From: a bacterium
GTDB lineage: Bacteria; Cyanobacteriota; Vampirovibrionia; Obscuribacterales; Obscuribacteraceae
Length of the DNA stretch: 64,000 nt
Assembly: GCA_018062085.1 (NCBI GenBank)
Contig: JAGOSY010000025.1
Span: 1 to 64,000 of the forward strand
Direction of reading: 5' to 3'
The notes under the pieces were generated by a model, which worked only from the letters and a program-made list of their open reading frames with translations, made no database searches and was not told where the DNA came from. Positions within the stretch are counted from its first letter, which is position 1. Each line of letters starts with the position of its first letter. Shown piece by piece: positions 8,107 through 16,702 of this stretch. The position numbers and the translations under genes are program-made.

Positions 8107-9366
8107 TCAGCGGACGTAAGCCATTGGGTTATTAGGCTTACCATTGACTCTTACTTCAAAGTGCAAGTGTGGTCCAGTCGAGAAACCGGTGGTGCCTTCG
8201 TAGGCAATGACATCGCCTTTTGCGACGTTATCACCAGCACCCACAGCCACTCTAGATAAGTGCGCGTAGAGGGTGGCCATGCTGTTGCCGTGGCTAATGA
8301 TTACAACTTTTCCGTAGCCGCCATACCAACCAGTGTAAAGCACGTTGCCACCATCGGCAGCGTGAATCGCTGAGCGATTAGGGCCAGCTAGGTCAACACC
8401 TGAGTGAAATTTACGCACACCAAATATGGGATGCTTGCGCCAACCGAAGGGTGAAGTAACGGGTGCTCGCAACGGCATACACATGTTGCCAGAACCAACA
8501 GTGATAGGCCCGCCTTTTTTGCGGTTAGAGCTTTCCATGACAAAAATTTGTTTCTCTAAACGAGCAGATTCGTTAGCCAATTCACGTTCTGCCTGTTCGT
8601 AAAACGCCCGTTGGCTCCGTAAACGCTCGGCAGTCTGTTGCTGACCCATTTTCTCTTTGGCAATAGCCATAGCTTTTTCAGCTATTTGCGAGACTAGATC
8701 GGCTAGCATGTTCTTTTGCGCTCCAAGCTGTTGCTTGTTTTGCGAAAGCACCGACTCACGAAGACGCAACTCATCAATGAGCTTTTTGTCTTGTTCTGCC
8801 ACGCGCTCTTGATAGTAGAGACGGTCTAACAGTGTTTGTAAATTATCGACTTGAAAAAGCATTTCAACAAAGTTCAAGCGATTGCCTTCATAGATTTCGC
8901 GAAGGCGAAAGGCGGCTGACTCTTGCAAACTGGCTTCTTTAGTTTTGACCGTAGTTAGCTTGGCCTGGGTTTCGTTGATTTTGTTTTCAGTGTGGCTGAC
9001 TTGTTGCTTGGTATTGGTCAACTTGCCAGTGGTGGCAGCCAGTTCTCTTTGAATGACGCCGAGTTTCGCATAGGCCTTGGTCTCGTTCTTCCTGATTTCC
9101 TGGGCTTTCTTATGGTATTCGCGCTTCTCTTTTTCTAGTTTTTGTTTTTCTTGCTGTAAGAGGCGCTTCTTTGCCTCATTTGAGCTGCCACTTTCGTAAG
9201 CGACAACAGTACTAGCTGAGTGATGCAAGCTTGAATGCACATCGGTTGCACTAGCCGGCAATGTAATGGCTGCGCCCGCGGTACTTATTGATAAAGACAC
9301 TGCTAACCCAAAGGATTTTTTTGCAGGGCTTTGAATACTTTTAAATTTCAATTTTTGGGAAACCAA
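8107..9366 (-). CDS. M23 (LytM) peptidase with coiled coil, EnvC-like
   Basis: Seen: an export signal ending near ASA at residue 40, a long charged coiled coil from about 60 to 290 (LLQQEKQKLEKEKREYHKK and similar), then a LytM domain with HSGVD (H321, D325), SHGNSMATLYAHL and HLH at 400-402, all zinc-site residues being intact. Known: EnvC and NlpD relatives regulate amidases or cut peptidoglycan cross-links; an intact metal site suggests real endopeptidase activity. The start is TTG 9366, with no clear ribosome binding site, so the start is uncertain. It is periplasmic and probably serves cell division or wall remodelling. Confidence 0.88.
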   Translation of the reverse strand: MVSQKLKFKSIQSPAKKSFGLAVSLSISTAGAAITLPASATDVHSSLHHSASTVVAYESGSSNEAKKRLLQQEKQKLEKEKREYHKKAQEIRKNETKAYAKLGVIQRELAATTGKLTNTKQQVSHTENKINETQAKLTTVKTKEASLQESAAFRLREIYEGNRLNFVEMLFQVDNLQTLLDRLYYQERVAEQDKKLIDELRLRESVLSQNKQQLGAQKNMLADLVSQIAEKAMAIAKEKMGQQQTAERLRSQRAFYEQAERELANESARLEKQIFVMESSNRKKGGPITVGSGNMCMPLRAPVTSPFGWRKHPIFGVRKFHSGVDLAGPNRSAIHAADGGNVLYTGWYGGYGKVVIISHGNSMATLYAHLSRVAVGAGDNVAKGDVIAYEGTTGFSTGPHLHFEVRVNGKPNNPMAYVR

Positions 9367-9685
9367 TCTGAACGCCTACAATATCTGAATCTGAAATTGA
9401 GTATCTTGATGGGAAGTGAAGTCTACCATTGAAAACCGGCTGAGGCAAAGAACCCTCAATATGGTTTAAGTCGATAGCCGAAAGATATGCCAATTATTAG
9501 CTATAATTTGGCCTGCTGGTTGCCACAGCTTCAGCGTTTAGGCGCTGAGCCGGTGCCTGAGGTCAAATGTTGAAATAACTTCAACACTTGGAGCTATATC
9601 TCAATATTTGTCACATGTTGTCATATAGTATCGGTTGACTGAGAAGTCCCGATTTGACCGACTGATTCCCGACTAATTCCCTCTA
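9367..9685. other. 319-base intergenic stretch between divergent genes
   Basis: It must hold the promoters of the M23 peptidase (-) and the aldehyde dehydrogenase (+). I see one inverted repeat, GTTGAA (9569-9574) and TTCAAC (9580-9585) with a 5-base spacer, which could be an operator, and a TATAGT at about 9625 without a convincing -35. No open reading frame of note. Confidence 0.4.
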
Positions 9686-11152
9686 ATGTTTGACGAGCAA
9701 GATAAAATGTTGAAAGAGATTGTCAAGTACCCTTTGTCTATCAAAGGCTTAGCCACAAGTGAATTTACTGAGGTAAAGAGCCCTTTTAGTGGTGAAGTAG
9801 TGGCCGTGGTCGGTCAGGCCGATGAGAAAGCCATAGATGCGGCGCTGAGCCTGGCTAAAGAAACTTTTGAAAATGTAATGAAGAAGATGCCAGCCTACAA
9901 GCGCTCGGAGATTCTGGCGAAGACCTCACAACTAATCCTCAGTAATCTTGAAGACATGGCTCAGACAATTGCTTTAGAAGGTGGCAAGCCAATAAAAGAT
10001 GCCCGGGTAGAAGTTTCGCGCGCTGCCAATACCTTCGCAATTGCTTCACGTGAAGCGTTGCGTTTAGACGGCGAGCAACTACAGATGGATACAAATGCCG
10101 GTAACGAAGCCCGCATTGGCATGATATTGCGTGAACCGATTGGCGTGGTCGCGGCCGTGACACCATTCAATTTTCCTCTTAATCTAGTGGCTCATAAGCT
10201 GGCACCGGCAATTGCTGCGGGCAATACAGTTGTGCTCAAACCATCATCGCAAACACCTGTCTCAAGCTTTAAATTGGCTGAATTGCTCATGCAAGCCGGT
10301 CTCCCAGAAGGTGCTTTGATCGTCACCCCATGTCGAGGCTCTAAAGGCAATGCCTTGGTGCGCGATTCTAGAATTGCTCTTTTGACTTTCACTGGCTCGC
10401 AAGAAGTGGGCTGGAGATTGCGGGGTGAAGTGCATGCTGGCGTAAGAGTAATTCTTGAGCTGGGTGGTAACGCTGGTATTGTTGTACATTCGGACGCTGA
10501 CCTAGAAGCTGCGGCCAAGGCTGCTTGTCGTGGCGGCTACGCTCATGCTGGCCAAATTTGTATTTCAGTACAACGTGTTTATGTGCAGAGCAAGGTCTAT
10601 GACCAATTCTTGGACAAATTCAAGAGTCTGGTAGCGGCATTAAAAGTAGGAGATCCACTCAGTGATGATACTGATGTTGGTCCATTGATTGACTCAGGTT
10701 CGGTGGACAAAACCATTGAATGGGTAGATGAAGCTGTCAAAGGCGGAGCCAAGCTTGTCTATGGTGGCAAAAAATGCGGCAACAACCTAGTTGAACCAGT
10801 AATTCTGACTGAGACCAATCGCGGCATGTCGGTTGTTTCAGAAGAAGTATTTGGGCCAATTGTAAGCATCATGAAGTATGACACTGTGGATGATGCCATT
10901 GCCTCTTGCAATGATTCGCGTTATGGCCTACAAGCTGGAGTGTTTACTGCTAACGTAGATGTCGCTTTCAAGCTCGCCCGCGGCATCGATGCTGGTGGCG
11001 TTATGGTTAACGATGCCCCAACTTTCAGAGCTGACCACATGCCTTATGGTGGCCGCAAAGAGTCAGGATTGGGCTTAGAGGGCATACGTTATGCACTCAC
11101 CGAAATGACTCAACCTAAGTTCATCTGTCTCAATTTGAATCCTAATGTGTAA
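9686..11152 (+). CDS. aldehyde dehydrogenase family protein
   Basis: NAD(P)-dependent oxidation of an aldehyde to an acid. Seen: PFNFPLNLVAHKLAPAIAAG, TFTGSQEVG, general base Glu in LELGG (E258), catalytic Cys in AGQICIS (C292), EEVFGPIVSI, and the ending YGGRKESGLGLEG, all standard for the superfamily. The C-terminal pattern and size (488 residues) recall the lactaldehyde/phosphonoacetaldehyde/non-phosphorylating GAPDH group, but the substrate cannot be fixed. The start is ATG 9686; ATG 9707 is an alternative. It precedes the NanE-like gene by nine bases. Confidence 0.85.
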   Translation: MFDEQDKMLKEIVKYPLSIKGLATSEFTEVKSPFSGEVVAVVGQADEKAIDAALSLAKETFENVMKKMPAYKRSEILAKTSQLILSNLEDMAQTIALEGGKPIKDARVEVSRAANTFAIASREALRLDGEQLQMDTNAGNEARIGMILREPIGVVAAVTPFNFPLNLVAHKLAPAIAAGNTVVLKPSSQTPVSSFKLAELLMQAGLPEGALIVTPCRGSKGNALVRDSRIALLTFTGSQEVGWRLRGEVHAGVRVILELGGNAGIVVHSDADLEAAAKAACRGGYAHAGQICISVQRVYVQSKVYDQFLDKFKSLVAALKVGDPLSDDTDVGPLIDSGSVDKTIEWVDEAVKGGAKLVYGGKKCGNNLVEPVILTETNRGMSVVSEEVFGPIVSIMKYDTVDDAIASCNDSRYGLQAGVFTANVDVAFKLARGIDAGGVMVNDAPTFRADHMPYGGRKESGLGLEGIRYALTEMTQPKFICLNLNPNV

Positions 11153-11161
11153 AATCGGTAA

Positions 11162-11941
11162 ATGGCCAAAATAGAAGAACGGTTTCGCGAAGCAATTCAG
11201 GCAATTGATGGTGCCTTGGTTGTCTCGTGCCAAGCCAGCAGTGGTGAGCCACTTAATCATCCTGACCACATTCTGGCCATGTCGCTTTCTGCCCTTAACG
11301 GTGGTGCCCGGGCTCTGCGCTTAGAGGGGGTTGAGAACGTCAGGCATGTGAGAGCTGCTGCTGAAAAACTCTTTGAAGGCCATCTGCCTATCGTTGGTCT
11401 AACAAAATCGGAGATACCAGCTGCCGAGAAGTTGTCATCAGTATATATAACCGCTAGTTTTGCCGAGGCTGAGGCTTTAGCAGAAGCTGGTGCTGATTTT
11501 ATAGCTCTTGATGCTACGGGCCGCAAGCGCGCTGACCAGCTTAGTTTGAAAGAGACGGTTGAGAGAATTCATAGCCAGTTGAATCTGCCAGTTTGGGCCG
11601 ATTGCTCTACTTTTGGTGAAGGCATTGCTGCAGATAAGGCCGGAGCTGACATTATTTCAACCACACTTTTCGGCTATACAGAAGAGACGGCACTGCCCAA
11701 AGAACATGGCCCCGGCTTAGATTTGCTCAAAGAATTTGTAGACCATATCGCTTCTCCTATTATTCTTGAAGGTCGTATCTGGACTCCCGAAGAGCTTACC
11801 CGCGCCTTTGAGTTGGGTGCTTATGCTGTTGTAGTCGGCTCAGCCATAACTAGGCCGCAACTAATCACAGAGCGCTTCGTTAAGGCTATTCCTTCAAGAA
11901 GGGTTCGCATGCCTGGCTTCAAACTGCCGCTAAATAAATGA
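11162..11941 (+). CDS. N-acetylmannosamine-6-phosphate 2-epimerase family protein
   Basis: Known: NanE interconverts ManNAc-6-P and GlcNAc-6-P in sialic acid or amino sugar use. Seen: a TIM-barrel protein of 259 residues with LVVSCQA, LNGGARALRLEGVENV, PIVGLTK, FIALDATGRKR, ADCSTFGEG, TTLFGYT, LEGRIWTPEE and YAVVVGSAITRP, which follow the family closely. No other sialate gene is in the window. It overlaps the rhomboid gene through ATGA (11938-11941), so those two are coupled. Inference: epimerase in cell-wall amino sugar recycling rather than sialate catabolism. Confidence 0.82.
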   Translation: MAKIEERFREAIQAIDGALVVSCQASSGEPLNHPDHILAMSLSALNGGARALRLEGVENVRHVRAAAEKLFEGHLPIVGLTKSEIPAAEKLSSVYITASFAEAEALAEAGADFIALDATGRKRADQLSLKETVERIHSQLNLPVWADCSTFGEGIAADKAGADIISTTLFGYTEETALPKEHGPGLDLLKEFVDHIASPIILEGRIWTPEELTRAFELGAYAVVVGSAITRPQLITERFVKAIPSRRVRMPGFKLPLNK

Positions 11942-13584
11942 GCCTCATTCAGTACTACACTCTCTTCCCAATCATTATTCTCTCAGGTCTGTCCCTTGGA
12001 GTGCGCTCAATGATGCCTTTGGCCTGGGGCAAAGGGCTAGTGCTGCAAAGTTGCTTGGTATTAGTGGCAGTGCTGATTGGCGTGCTGCTTCATAATATTT
12101 GGATTGCTCAAATCGCCGGTTGGGCCCTCTTTATTTTGTTTCACGTGCCCGCCTGGTACATTTTTGGCCAAGCTAAAAATTCGATGACACGCATGAACAC
12201 TGAGGAAATGGCTAAGTGGGGCAGACTATTACCTTTGGTGTTCTGGGGCTTGCCGGGCCAGTTTTGGAAAGATATGGTTGATGCCTATATTGCCTTTTCA
12301 AAAGAAGATCCGGCTTTAGGTGAAGAGCTCTTGGGCCGGTGGCAGAATTCGCCCAGCTTACCTGATAGTTTGAAAGACGTGCCAATTCAGTACGGTCTTT
12401 ATGGCAACTGCCTCTGCTGGCAGTGGCAGGCAGTGGTCGATGATTTTGAGAAACTACGTTTTGCCGCTCGCAAAGCTTCTCCGATGCTCTACTTTTCAGC
12501 GGCAAGAGCTTACATAGAACTTGGCCTGTACCATAAGGCCGCTGAGTGTTTAAGACAATCGCGCTTTGATGAGTCGATTACTCCCCTTGATTCTTTGGCT
12601 ACGGCTTTGCTTCCATTCTTTTCGTTATGTGGTGCCCGCAATCAAGTAGACCAACTTTTGGCGGTCATAAGTGAGTCAAAAATCACTTTGCCTGAGGCTC
12701 TTTCGCTTTACTGGATGGGTCGTTGTCTCACCAAAGAAGGTGAGATTGCTCAGGCCCAAGCCGCTTTCGAGAAAGCATTGTCCAAAACTGAAGTGCCGAT
12801 TTTACGTAAACGCATTCAGTATGCTCTTGATCTCACTAATGCTGACAGTGAAATTGTTCATAAAGGTAGCGTGTCGTTTACTCTTGAAGATTGCAAGGCC
12901 GAAATGAAAGACATTTGGTCTCATTTCCAGCGTGGTGCTTTCATCCAAGAGATATTGGCTCCACGTAGGCGCTCACCCGTCGTAAATGGTTTGCTTTTTA
13001 TAAATTTGGCCGTTTTTTTAATGGCAGATCCTCACTTTAAATTAGCTCCAGCTCTAGCTCTGTCTATTTTTAATGGTGGAATGCTCTCAGACGCGGTGAT
13101 TAAGCATGGCGAATACTATCGCTTGTTCACCTACATGTTTTTGCATACAACAGTGATTCACCTTGGTGTTAATATGCTTGGTCTTCTGGCCTTTGGTCGC
13201 ATTACAGAGAATATTTTTGGTACCAATCGCTTTCTTGCAATTTATTTTTTCGGTGGTGTTCTCTCTGGGGTAGCTCACCTAATGCTGCGTCCTGATGAGC
13301 CTGCTGTTGGCGCTTCCGGAGCAATCTTAGCCATTTTTGGTGCGGTTGGTGTAGGCATCTGGAAATTGAAGGCAGTCTTGCCTGAGTCGTTGCGCAAGCG
13401 CTATTTATGGATGATGGTGGCCATTGCTCTATCGCAAGTGATAATAGATCAGTTTATTCCGCACATTGCCGTTTTTGCTCATCTTGGTGGCTTAATTGCT
13501 GGTATCGCATTAGGTGCAGTAACATCCATTCGCACGCCTTCAAAAGAAGTAATTGATGGTACCCAGAAGTTTGTTGAAGGCTGA
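11938..13584 (+). CDS. rhomboid intramembrane serine protease with N-terminal TPR region
   Basis: Cleaves transmembrane substrates inside the bilayer. Seen: two N-terminal hydrophobic segments (about 5-75), a soluble helical TPR-like region (roughly 95-310, with FSAARAYIELGLYHKAAECL and YWMGRCLTKEGEIAQAQAAF), then a six-helix rhomboid core with HLGVNM, the nucleophile GASG (S460) and the His of AHLGG (H515). At 548 residues it is far longer than a plain rhomboid. The catalytic dyad is intact. The TPR part may select substrates or partners. Translationally coupled to the NanE-like gene. Confidence 0.88.
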   Translation: MSLIQYYTLFPIIILSGLSLGVRSMMPLAWGKGLVLQSCLVLVAVLIGVLLHNIWIAQIAGWALFILFHVPAWYIFGQAKNSMTRMNTEEMAKWGRLLPLVFWGLPGQFWKDMVDAYIAFSKEDPALGEELLGRWQNSPSLPDSLKDVPIQYGLYGNCLCWQWQAVVDDFEKLRFAARKASPMLYFSAARAYIELGLYHKAAECLRQSRFDESITPLDSLATALLPFFSLCGARNQVDQLLAVISESKITLPEALSLYWMGRCLTKEGEIAQAQAAFEKALSKTEVPILRKRIQYALDLTNADSEIVHKGSVSFTLEDCKAEMKDIWSHFQRGAFIQEILAPRRRSPVVNGLLFINLAVFLMADPHFKLAPALALSIFNGGMLSDAVIKHGEYYRLFTYMFLHTTVIHLGVNMLGLLAFGRITENIFGTNRFLAIYFFGGVLSGVAHLMLRPDEPAVGASGAILAIFGAVGVGIWKLKAVLPESLRKRYLWMMVAIALSQVIIDQFIPHIAVFAHLGGLIAGIALGAVTSIRTPSKEVIDGTQKFVEG

Positions 13585-13674
13585 GCGATTTCGCCTTGTG
13601 GCTCTCGTGCCCATAGTGCTAAATTATAGCGGTGGCAGCGGCTGCCAAGAGCTTCATTTAAAGAGTCAAAGATT

Positions 13675-14238
13675 ATGCACGATTGTCCTACCTGCAAAGT
13701 TCCCCTACATGGCCATGAGCTGGTTTGCCCCTCCTGCGGCACAAAGCAGAGAGTAAAGCTGGGGTCGAGTAAACTTTTTGGCAGTGAGCAGGCTGCTCAG
13801 AAGCCGACTATTAATTTGATGCCCTTCCTTGCTGCTGGGGTGATTGCCCTTTGTGCTGCTGGCTTCCTTCTTAAGGACAGCTGGATTGCTCAATTGATCA
13901 ACCGGCCACCACAAGTGGAAGACCCAATTGCCAAAATGACTTTTGTAGAAGCGCGAAACATAATCGAAACAAAGATTACTGAAGGTGTTGCCGCTAGCGG
14001 TGGCAAGACTACTTTTAAGTGGCAACGAGCTGGCGCTGAAGTGGATAAAGCTAGCGAAGGCCCCGTAGAAGTGGAAGCTCAAGTTGAGCTTAAAGATCCA
14101 AGCGAACGCAAGGCTATTATCGATCCGGTCAAAGAATATTTTGAAAAAGCTGGAATCACCACTCTTAATGTCAAAGACGAAAAGCTGCATGCCACGTGGA
14201 CTTACTCCGTTACTCCCGCTGCCGCAGCAACAGAGTAA
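13675..14238 (+). CDS. zinc-ribbon membrane-anchored protein
   Basis: A 187-residue protein: an N-terminal zinc ribbon (CPTC at 4-7 and CPSC at 18-21), one transmembrane helix at about 46-65 (MPFLAAGVIALCAAGFLL), then a mixed alpha/beta domain on the other side of the membrane. No catalytic motif is visible. The gene ends with TAA directly followed by the ATG of the next gene, so the pair is one unit. Function unknown. Confidence 0.75.
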   Translation: MHDCPTCKVPLHGHELVCPSCGTKQRVKLGSSKLFGSEQAAQKPTINLMPFLAAGVIALCAAGFLLKDSWIAQLINRPPQVEDPIAKMTFVEARNIIETKITEGVAASGGKTTFKWQRAGAEVDKASEGPVEVEAQVELKDPSERKAIIDPVKEYFEKAGITTLNVKDEKLHATWTYSVTPAAAATE

Positions 14239-15402
14239 ATGATTGGTAAGATGAAGTTTCCAACAGTAGTCTTTCTAGCCATAGCTATTATTGTTTGCCT
14301 AGTTGTATTTCGGGGTGCGCAAGCGCAAACCGGTCAGGCTAATAGCAGCAATCAGCCGAGAGTTCTTTATTCAATTTTTGATCCAAAATTCAACCTTGTA
14401 GCTGGTACTTATCTTATACCTAGTGGCTGGCACGCTCAGAGTCAGGTGGCTTGGAACCTTGAGCACTTTAGCCAGCCACTGCAATTACATTCTGTTGCCT
14501 CTAGTGCCGATGGAAAATCGGTTTTAGAATTCTTCCCTACTGAGCAATTTGTTTGGTTGGTGCCAAGAGCAATGGCTCGCCCGGGTCAACCTTTAGGTGA
14601 TGGCGCTACCTTGCTTCCACCAGTCTCGGCTCAAGAGGCGATGCAGCATTTCGTCATTGCAAAACTCCGAGGTTCTGCTCCAAATTTGAAAATTGAGCAA
14701 ATTATCCCGCTGCCAGATCTTGCTCAGCGTCTGCAAGTAGCAGCTCCAGCTGGGGGGCTGCAAGAGTCGGTCTGCGCCAAAATTTCTTATGTACTGAACG
14801 GTCAGCCCATGGAAGAAGAGATTTATGGAGTAAAAACAGCATTTAACGGAGTGCCTAGTCGCAGCTATACTGCTGGTTCGATGGTGCAATATAACTGGGG
14901 CTTCGGTGCTCTTTTTAGCTTTCGTGCCCCTCAAGGCGAGTTAGTGGCGCAGCGCGAAAACTTCTTTGCCATGGTCACTTCATTCAAGCCCAATCCAGCT
15001 TGGCAGGCGGTTCGAGCGCAGATGCAGCAGCAAGCCTTACAGCACAATAATTGGCGATTGCAGGAAACTGCTAGTTCAATTGCTAACGCCAATAAGCTTG
15101 GACAGATGGTTGTAGCTGGAAATGAACAGTTCTTTGCCAGTCAAGCGGCTCGCCGTGAGCAAGAATACGCCTCACAAATTACTAGGACGGCTGGCAGCGG
15201 CCTCAGTCAAACAGAAGCTTTCGGTGACCTAATGATGGGGCGCGAAACCGCAGCTGATGGCTCAAAGCATGCTGGCTACCACGGCTCAATTTGGAGTGAT
15301 GGTCATGGCAATTATCGTCCAACCAATGACCCAAATTACAATCCCAATCTCAACTCAAGTGGCACCTGGACTCAACTAGATAAGATGCCACTAGCTCATT
15401 AG
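14239..15402 (+). CDS. uncharacterised secreted protein
   Basis: A 387-residue protein with a clear export signal (hydrophobic 8-27, ending AQAQ). The mature part has a beta-rich N-terminal half with no motif I recognise and a Gln/Ala-rich helical part (about 255-310). The last 50 residues are rich in His, Gly, Asn and Tyr (HAGYHGSIWSDGHGNY), as in proteins that bind surfaces or metals. It starts with no gap after the zinc-ribbon gene. Function unknown. Confidence 0.72.
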   Translation: MIGKMKFPTVVFLAIAIIVCLVVFRGAQAQTGQANSSNQPRVLYSIFDPKFNLVAGTYLIPSGWHAQSQVAWNLEHFSQPLQLHSVASSADGKSVLEFFPTEQFVWLVPRAMARPGQPLGDGATLLPPVSAQEAMQHFVIAKLRGSAPNLKIEQIIPLPDLAQRLQVAAPAGGLQESVCAKISYVLNGQPMEEEIYGVKTAFNGVPSRSYTAGSMVQYNWGFGALFSFRAPQGELVAQRENFFAMVTSFKPNPAWQAVRAQMQQQALQHNNWRLQETASSIANANKLGQMVVAGNEQFFASQAARREQEYASQITRTAGSGLSQTEAFGDLMMGRETAADGSKHAGYHGSIWSDGHGNYRPTNDPNYNPNLNSSGTWTQLDKMPLAH

Positions 15403-15435
15403 AGAGAATATATTAGACGATCCCACTGCTACCAG

Positions 15436-15460
15436 TTGACAATTGGTATTATTTTGTCAA
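15436..15460 (+). promoter_or_regulatory. inverted repeat containing a TTGACA box
   Basis: TTGACAA (15436-15442) and TTGTCAA (15454-15460) form a 7-base inverted repeat with an 11-base spacer, 20 bases before the start of the TadE/collagen gene. TTGACA matches the -35 consensus, but no good -10 follows at the usual distance, so an operator or mRNA hairpin is as likely as a promoter. Confidence 0.35.
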
Positions 15461-15479
15461 AGTCAATTTTGAGGTAGCT

Positions 15480-16619
15480 GTGCCACAGAGCAATGTGCTT
15501 GTCACCTATTTGAGTCTACGCTCGGCGAGAGCAAATTCGATGGTTGAGTTTGGCCCTGCCTTGATAATTTTATTGATTTGCATTTTTTTTCCGCTAATAG
15601 ATATGCTCGCTGTTGCTCTGGCTTACTGTGATGGTCAAGTATTGAACAGCAATCAAGTTCACGAAGCATCTTTGGTTGACTGGCACGATGCGGTTAATCC
15701 AAGCGGCACTGTTTGCAAGGGCATTCCAGACCAGTGGCTCAATGGCATGGGAAAGTTCGTCAAGGTCTCAAGCCCACCGACTACTTTGGTCGGCTATCGC
15801 GACGGTGAATCAACTACCGGTGTCACAGACAAAATTGTGAGCGTAACCACAACTTTGTCTTGCACGCCTTTTCTTTCCATTCCGCTTCCAGTGTTCAATG
15901 TACCTGGACTAAATGGACCCATGGTGTTTTCTATAACTTCCGAAAGACCTATGGAAAATCCTGATCATGCCGGACCGGCTAATGCTGGTGGAACTGGCGG
16001 TGTCGCTGCGGCTTCCACTCCCTCAGCTACTATGATGTCTCCGGCAGCAGCTGCAGCAGCGGCCGGATCAAGTACCCCTCCAGCAGGTCCGCCGCCTGTT
16101 ACTTCTCCTGGAGTAACTGGACTTGGTGGCCCAAGTGGCCCTGCTGGACCTGGTGGCCCAAGTGGCCCTGCTGGACCTGGTGGCCCAAGTGGCCCTGCTG
16201 GACCTGGTGGCCCAAGTGGCCCTGCTGGACCTGGTGGCCCAAGTGGCCCTGCTGGACCTGGCGGCCCAAGTGGCCCTGCTGGACCTGGTGGCCCAAGTGG
16301 CCCTGCTGGACCTGGTGGCCCAAGTGGCCCTGCTGGACCTGGTGGCCCAAGTGGCCCTAAAGGACCTAGCGGCCCCAAAGGCCCTGGTGGACCTGGTGGC
16401 CCAAGTGGCCCTGCTGGACCTGGTGGCCCAAGTGGCCCTAAAGGACCTAGCGGCCCCAAAGGCCCTGGTGGACCAACCGGACCTGGCGGCCCAAGTGGCC
16501 CAACTGGACCCGGTGGACCTTTTGGCCCTGCTGGACCTGGCGGACCAACCGGCCCCGGTGGTCCTGCTGGACCTGGCGGACCAAGTGGTCCTGCCGGTTC
16601 GTCAACACCTGTCGGCTAA
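15480..16619 (+). CDS. TadE-like pseudopilin fused to a collagen-like Gly-Pro-X tail
   Basis: A 379-residue protein. Residues 1-20 are a positively charged leader; NSMVEFGPALIILL (E23) opens a hydrophobic helix to about 50, as in TadE/TadG pseudopilins. A small domain with four cysteines follows (roughly 50-160), then a Ala/Ser/Pro linker, then about 160 residues of Gly-Pro-X triplets (GPS, GPA, GPG, later GPK and GPT). The triplets should form a collagen-type triple helix, but Pro sits in the X position and charge is low. It starts at GTG 15480 with GAGG upstream. Inference: a surface filament or adhesin displayed through a pilin-like anchor. No Tad assembly genes lie nearby. Confidence 0.72.
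   Translation: MPQSNVLVTYLSLRSARANSMVEFGPALIILLICIFFPLIDMLAVALAYCDGQVLNSNQVHEASLVDWHDAVNPSGTVCKGIPDQWLNGMGKFVKVSSPPTTLVGYRDGESTTGVTDKIVSVTTTLSCTPFLSIPLPVFNVPGLNGPMVFSITSERPMENPDHAGPANAGGTGGVAAASTPSATMMSPAAAAAAAGSSTPPAGPPPVTSPGVTGLGGPSGPAGPGGPSGPAGPGGPSGPAGPGGPSGPAGPGGPSGPAGPGGPSGPAGPGGPSGPAGPGGPSGPAGPGGPSGPKGPSGPKGPGGPGGPSGPAGPGGPSGPKGPSGPKGPGGPTGPGGPSGPTGPGGPFGPAGPGGPTGPGGPAGPGGPSGPAGSSTPVG
16125..16606 (+). repeat. collagen-coding repeat, 27-bp unit
   Basis: Eight consecutive 27-base units encoding GGPSGPAGP run from 16125 to 16340 and are nearly identical at the DNA level (one GGC for GGT at 16260). Degenerate units with Lys, Thr and Phe continue to about 16606. Such uniform DNA points to recent expansion by slippage or recombination, so the copy number is likely to vary between strains. 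Confidence 0.93.
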
Positions 16620-16642
16620 GCACTGCATCTAGTGGCACACAA

Positions 16643-16670
16643 AAAAGGCGACCTCAATGGCCGCCTTTTC
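16643..16670. terminator. bidirectional terminator between convergent genes
   Basis: GGCGACC (16647-16653) pairs with GGCCGCC (16659-16665) with one mismatch, and flanking AAAA and TTTT extend the stem. It sits between the collagen-like gene (+) and sdhB (-), with a T or A run on each side for both strands. Confidence 0.75.
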
Positions 16671-16702
16671 AATTTCAAGTACTTACTTACTTACTTGCTA
16701 GC

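Noticed and set aside
16125..16340. Regular direct repeats that could suggest a CRISPR array.
   Set aside because: Units are directly adjacent with no unique spacers, and they code for collagen triplets in frame.
15965..16459. Long open frame on the minus strand across the collagen-like repeat, rich in Pro, Gly and Leu.
   Set aside because: It is the mirror of the Gly-Pro-X coding repeat on the plus strand; the plus frame has a start with ribosome binding site, a leader and a domain before the repeat.
16123..16632. Frames in other phases through the same repeat, giving repeated QVALLDLVA or HLGHQVQQG units.
   Set aside because: Products of the 27-bp periodicity only; no start region and no family.
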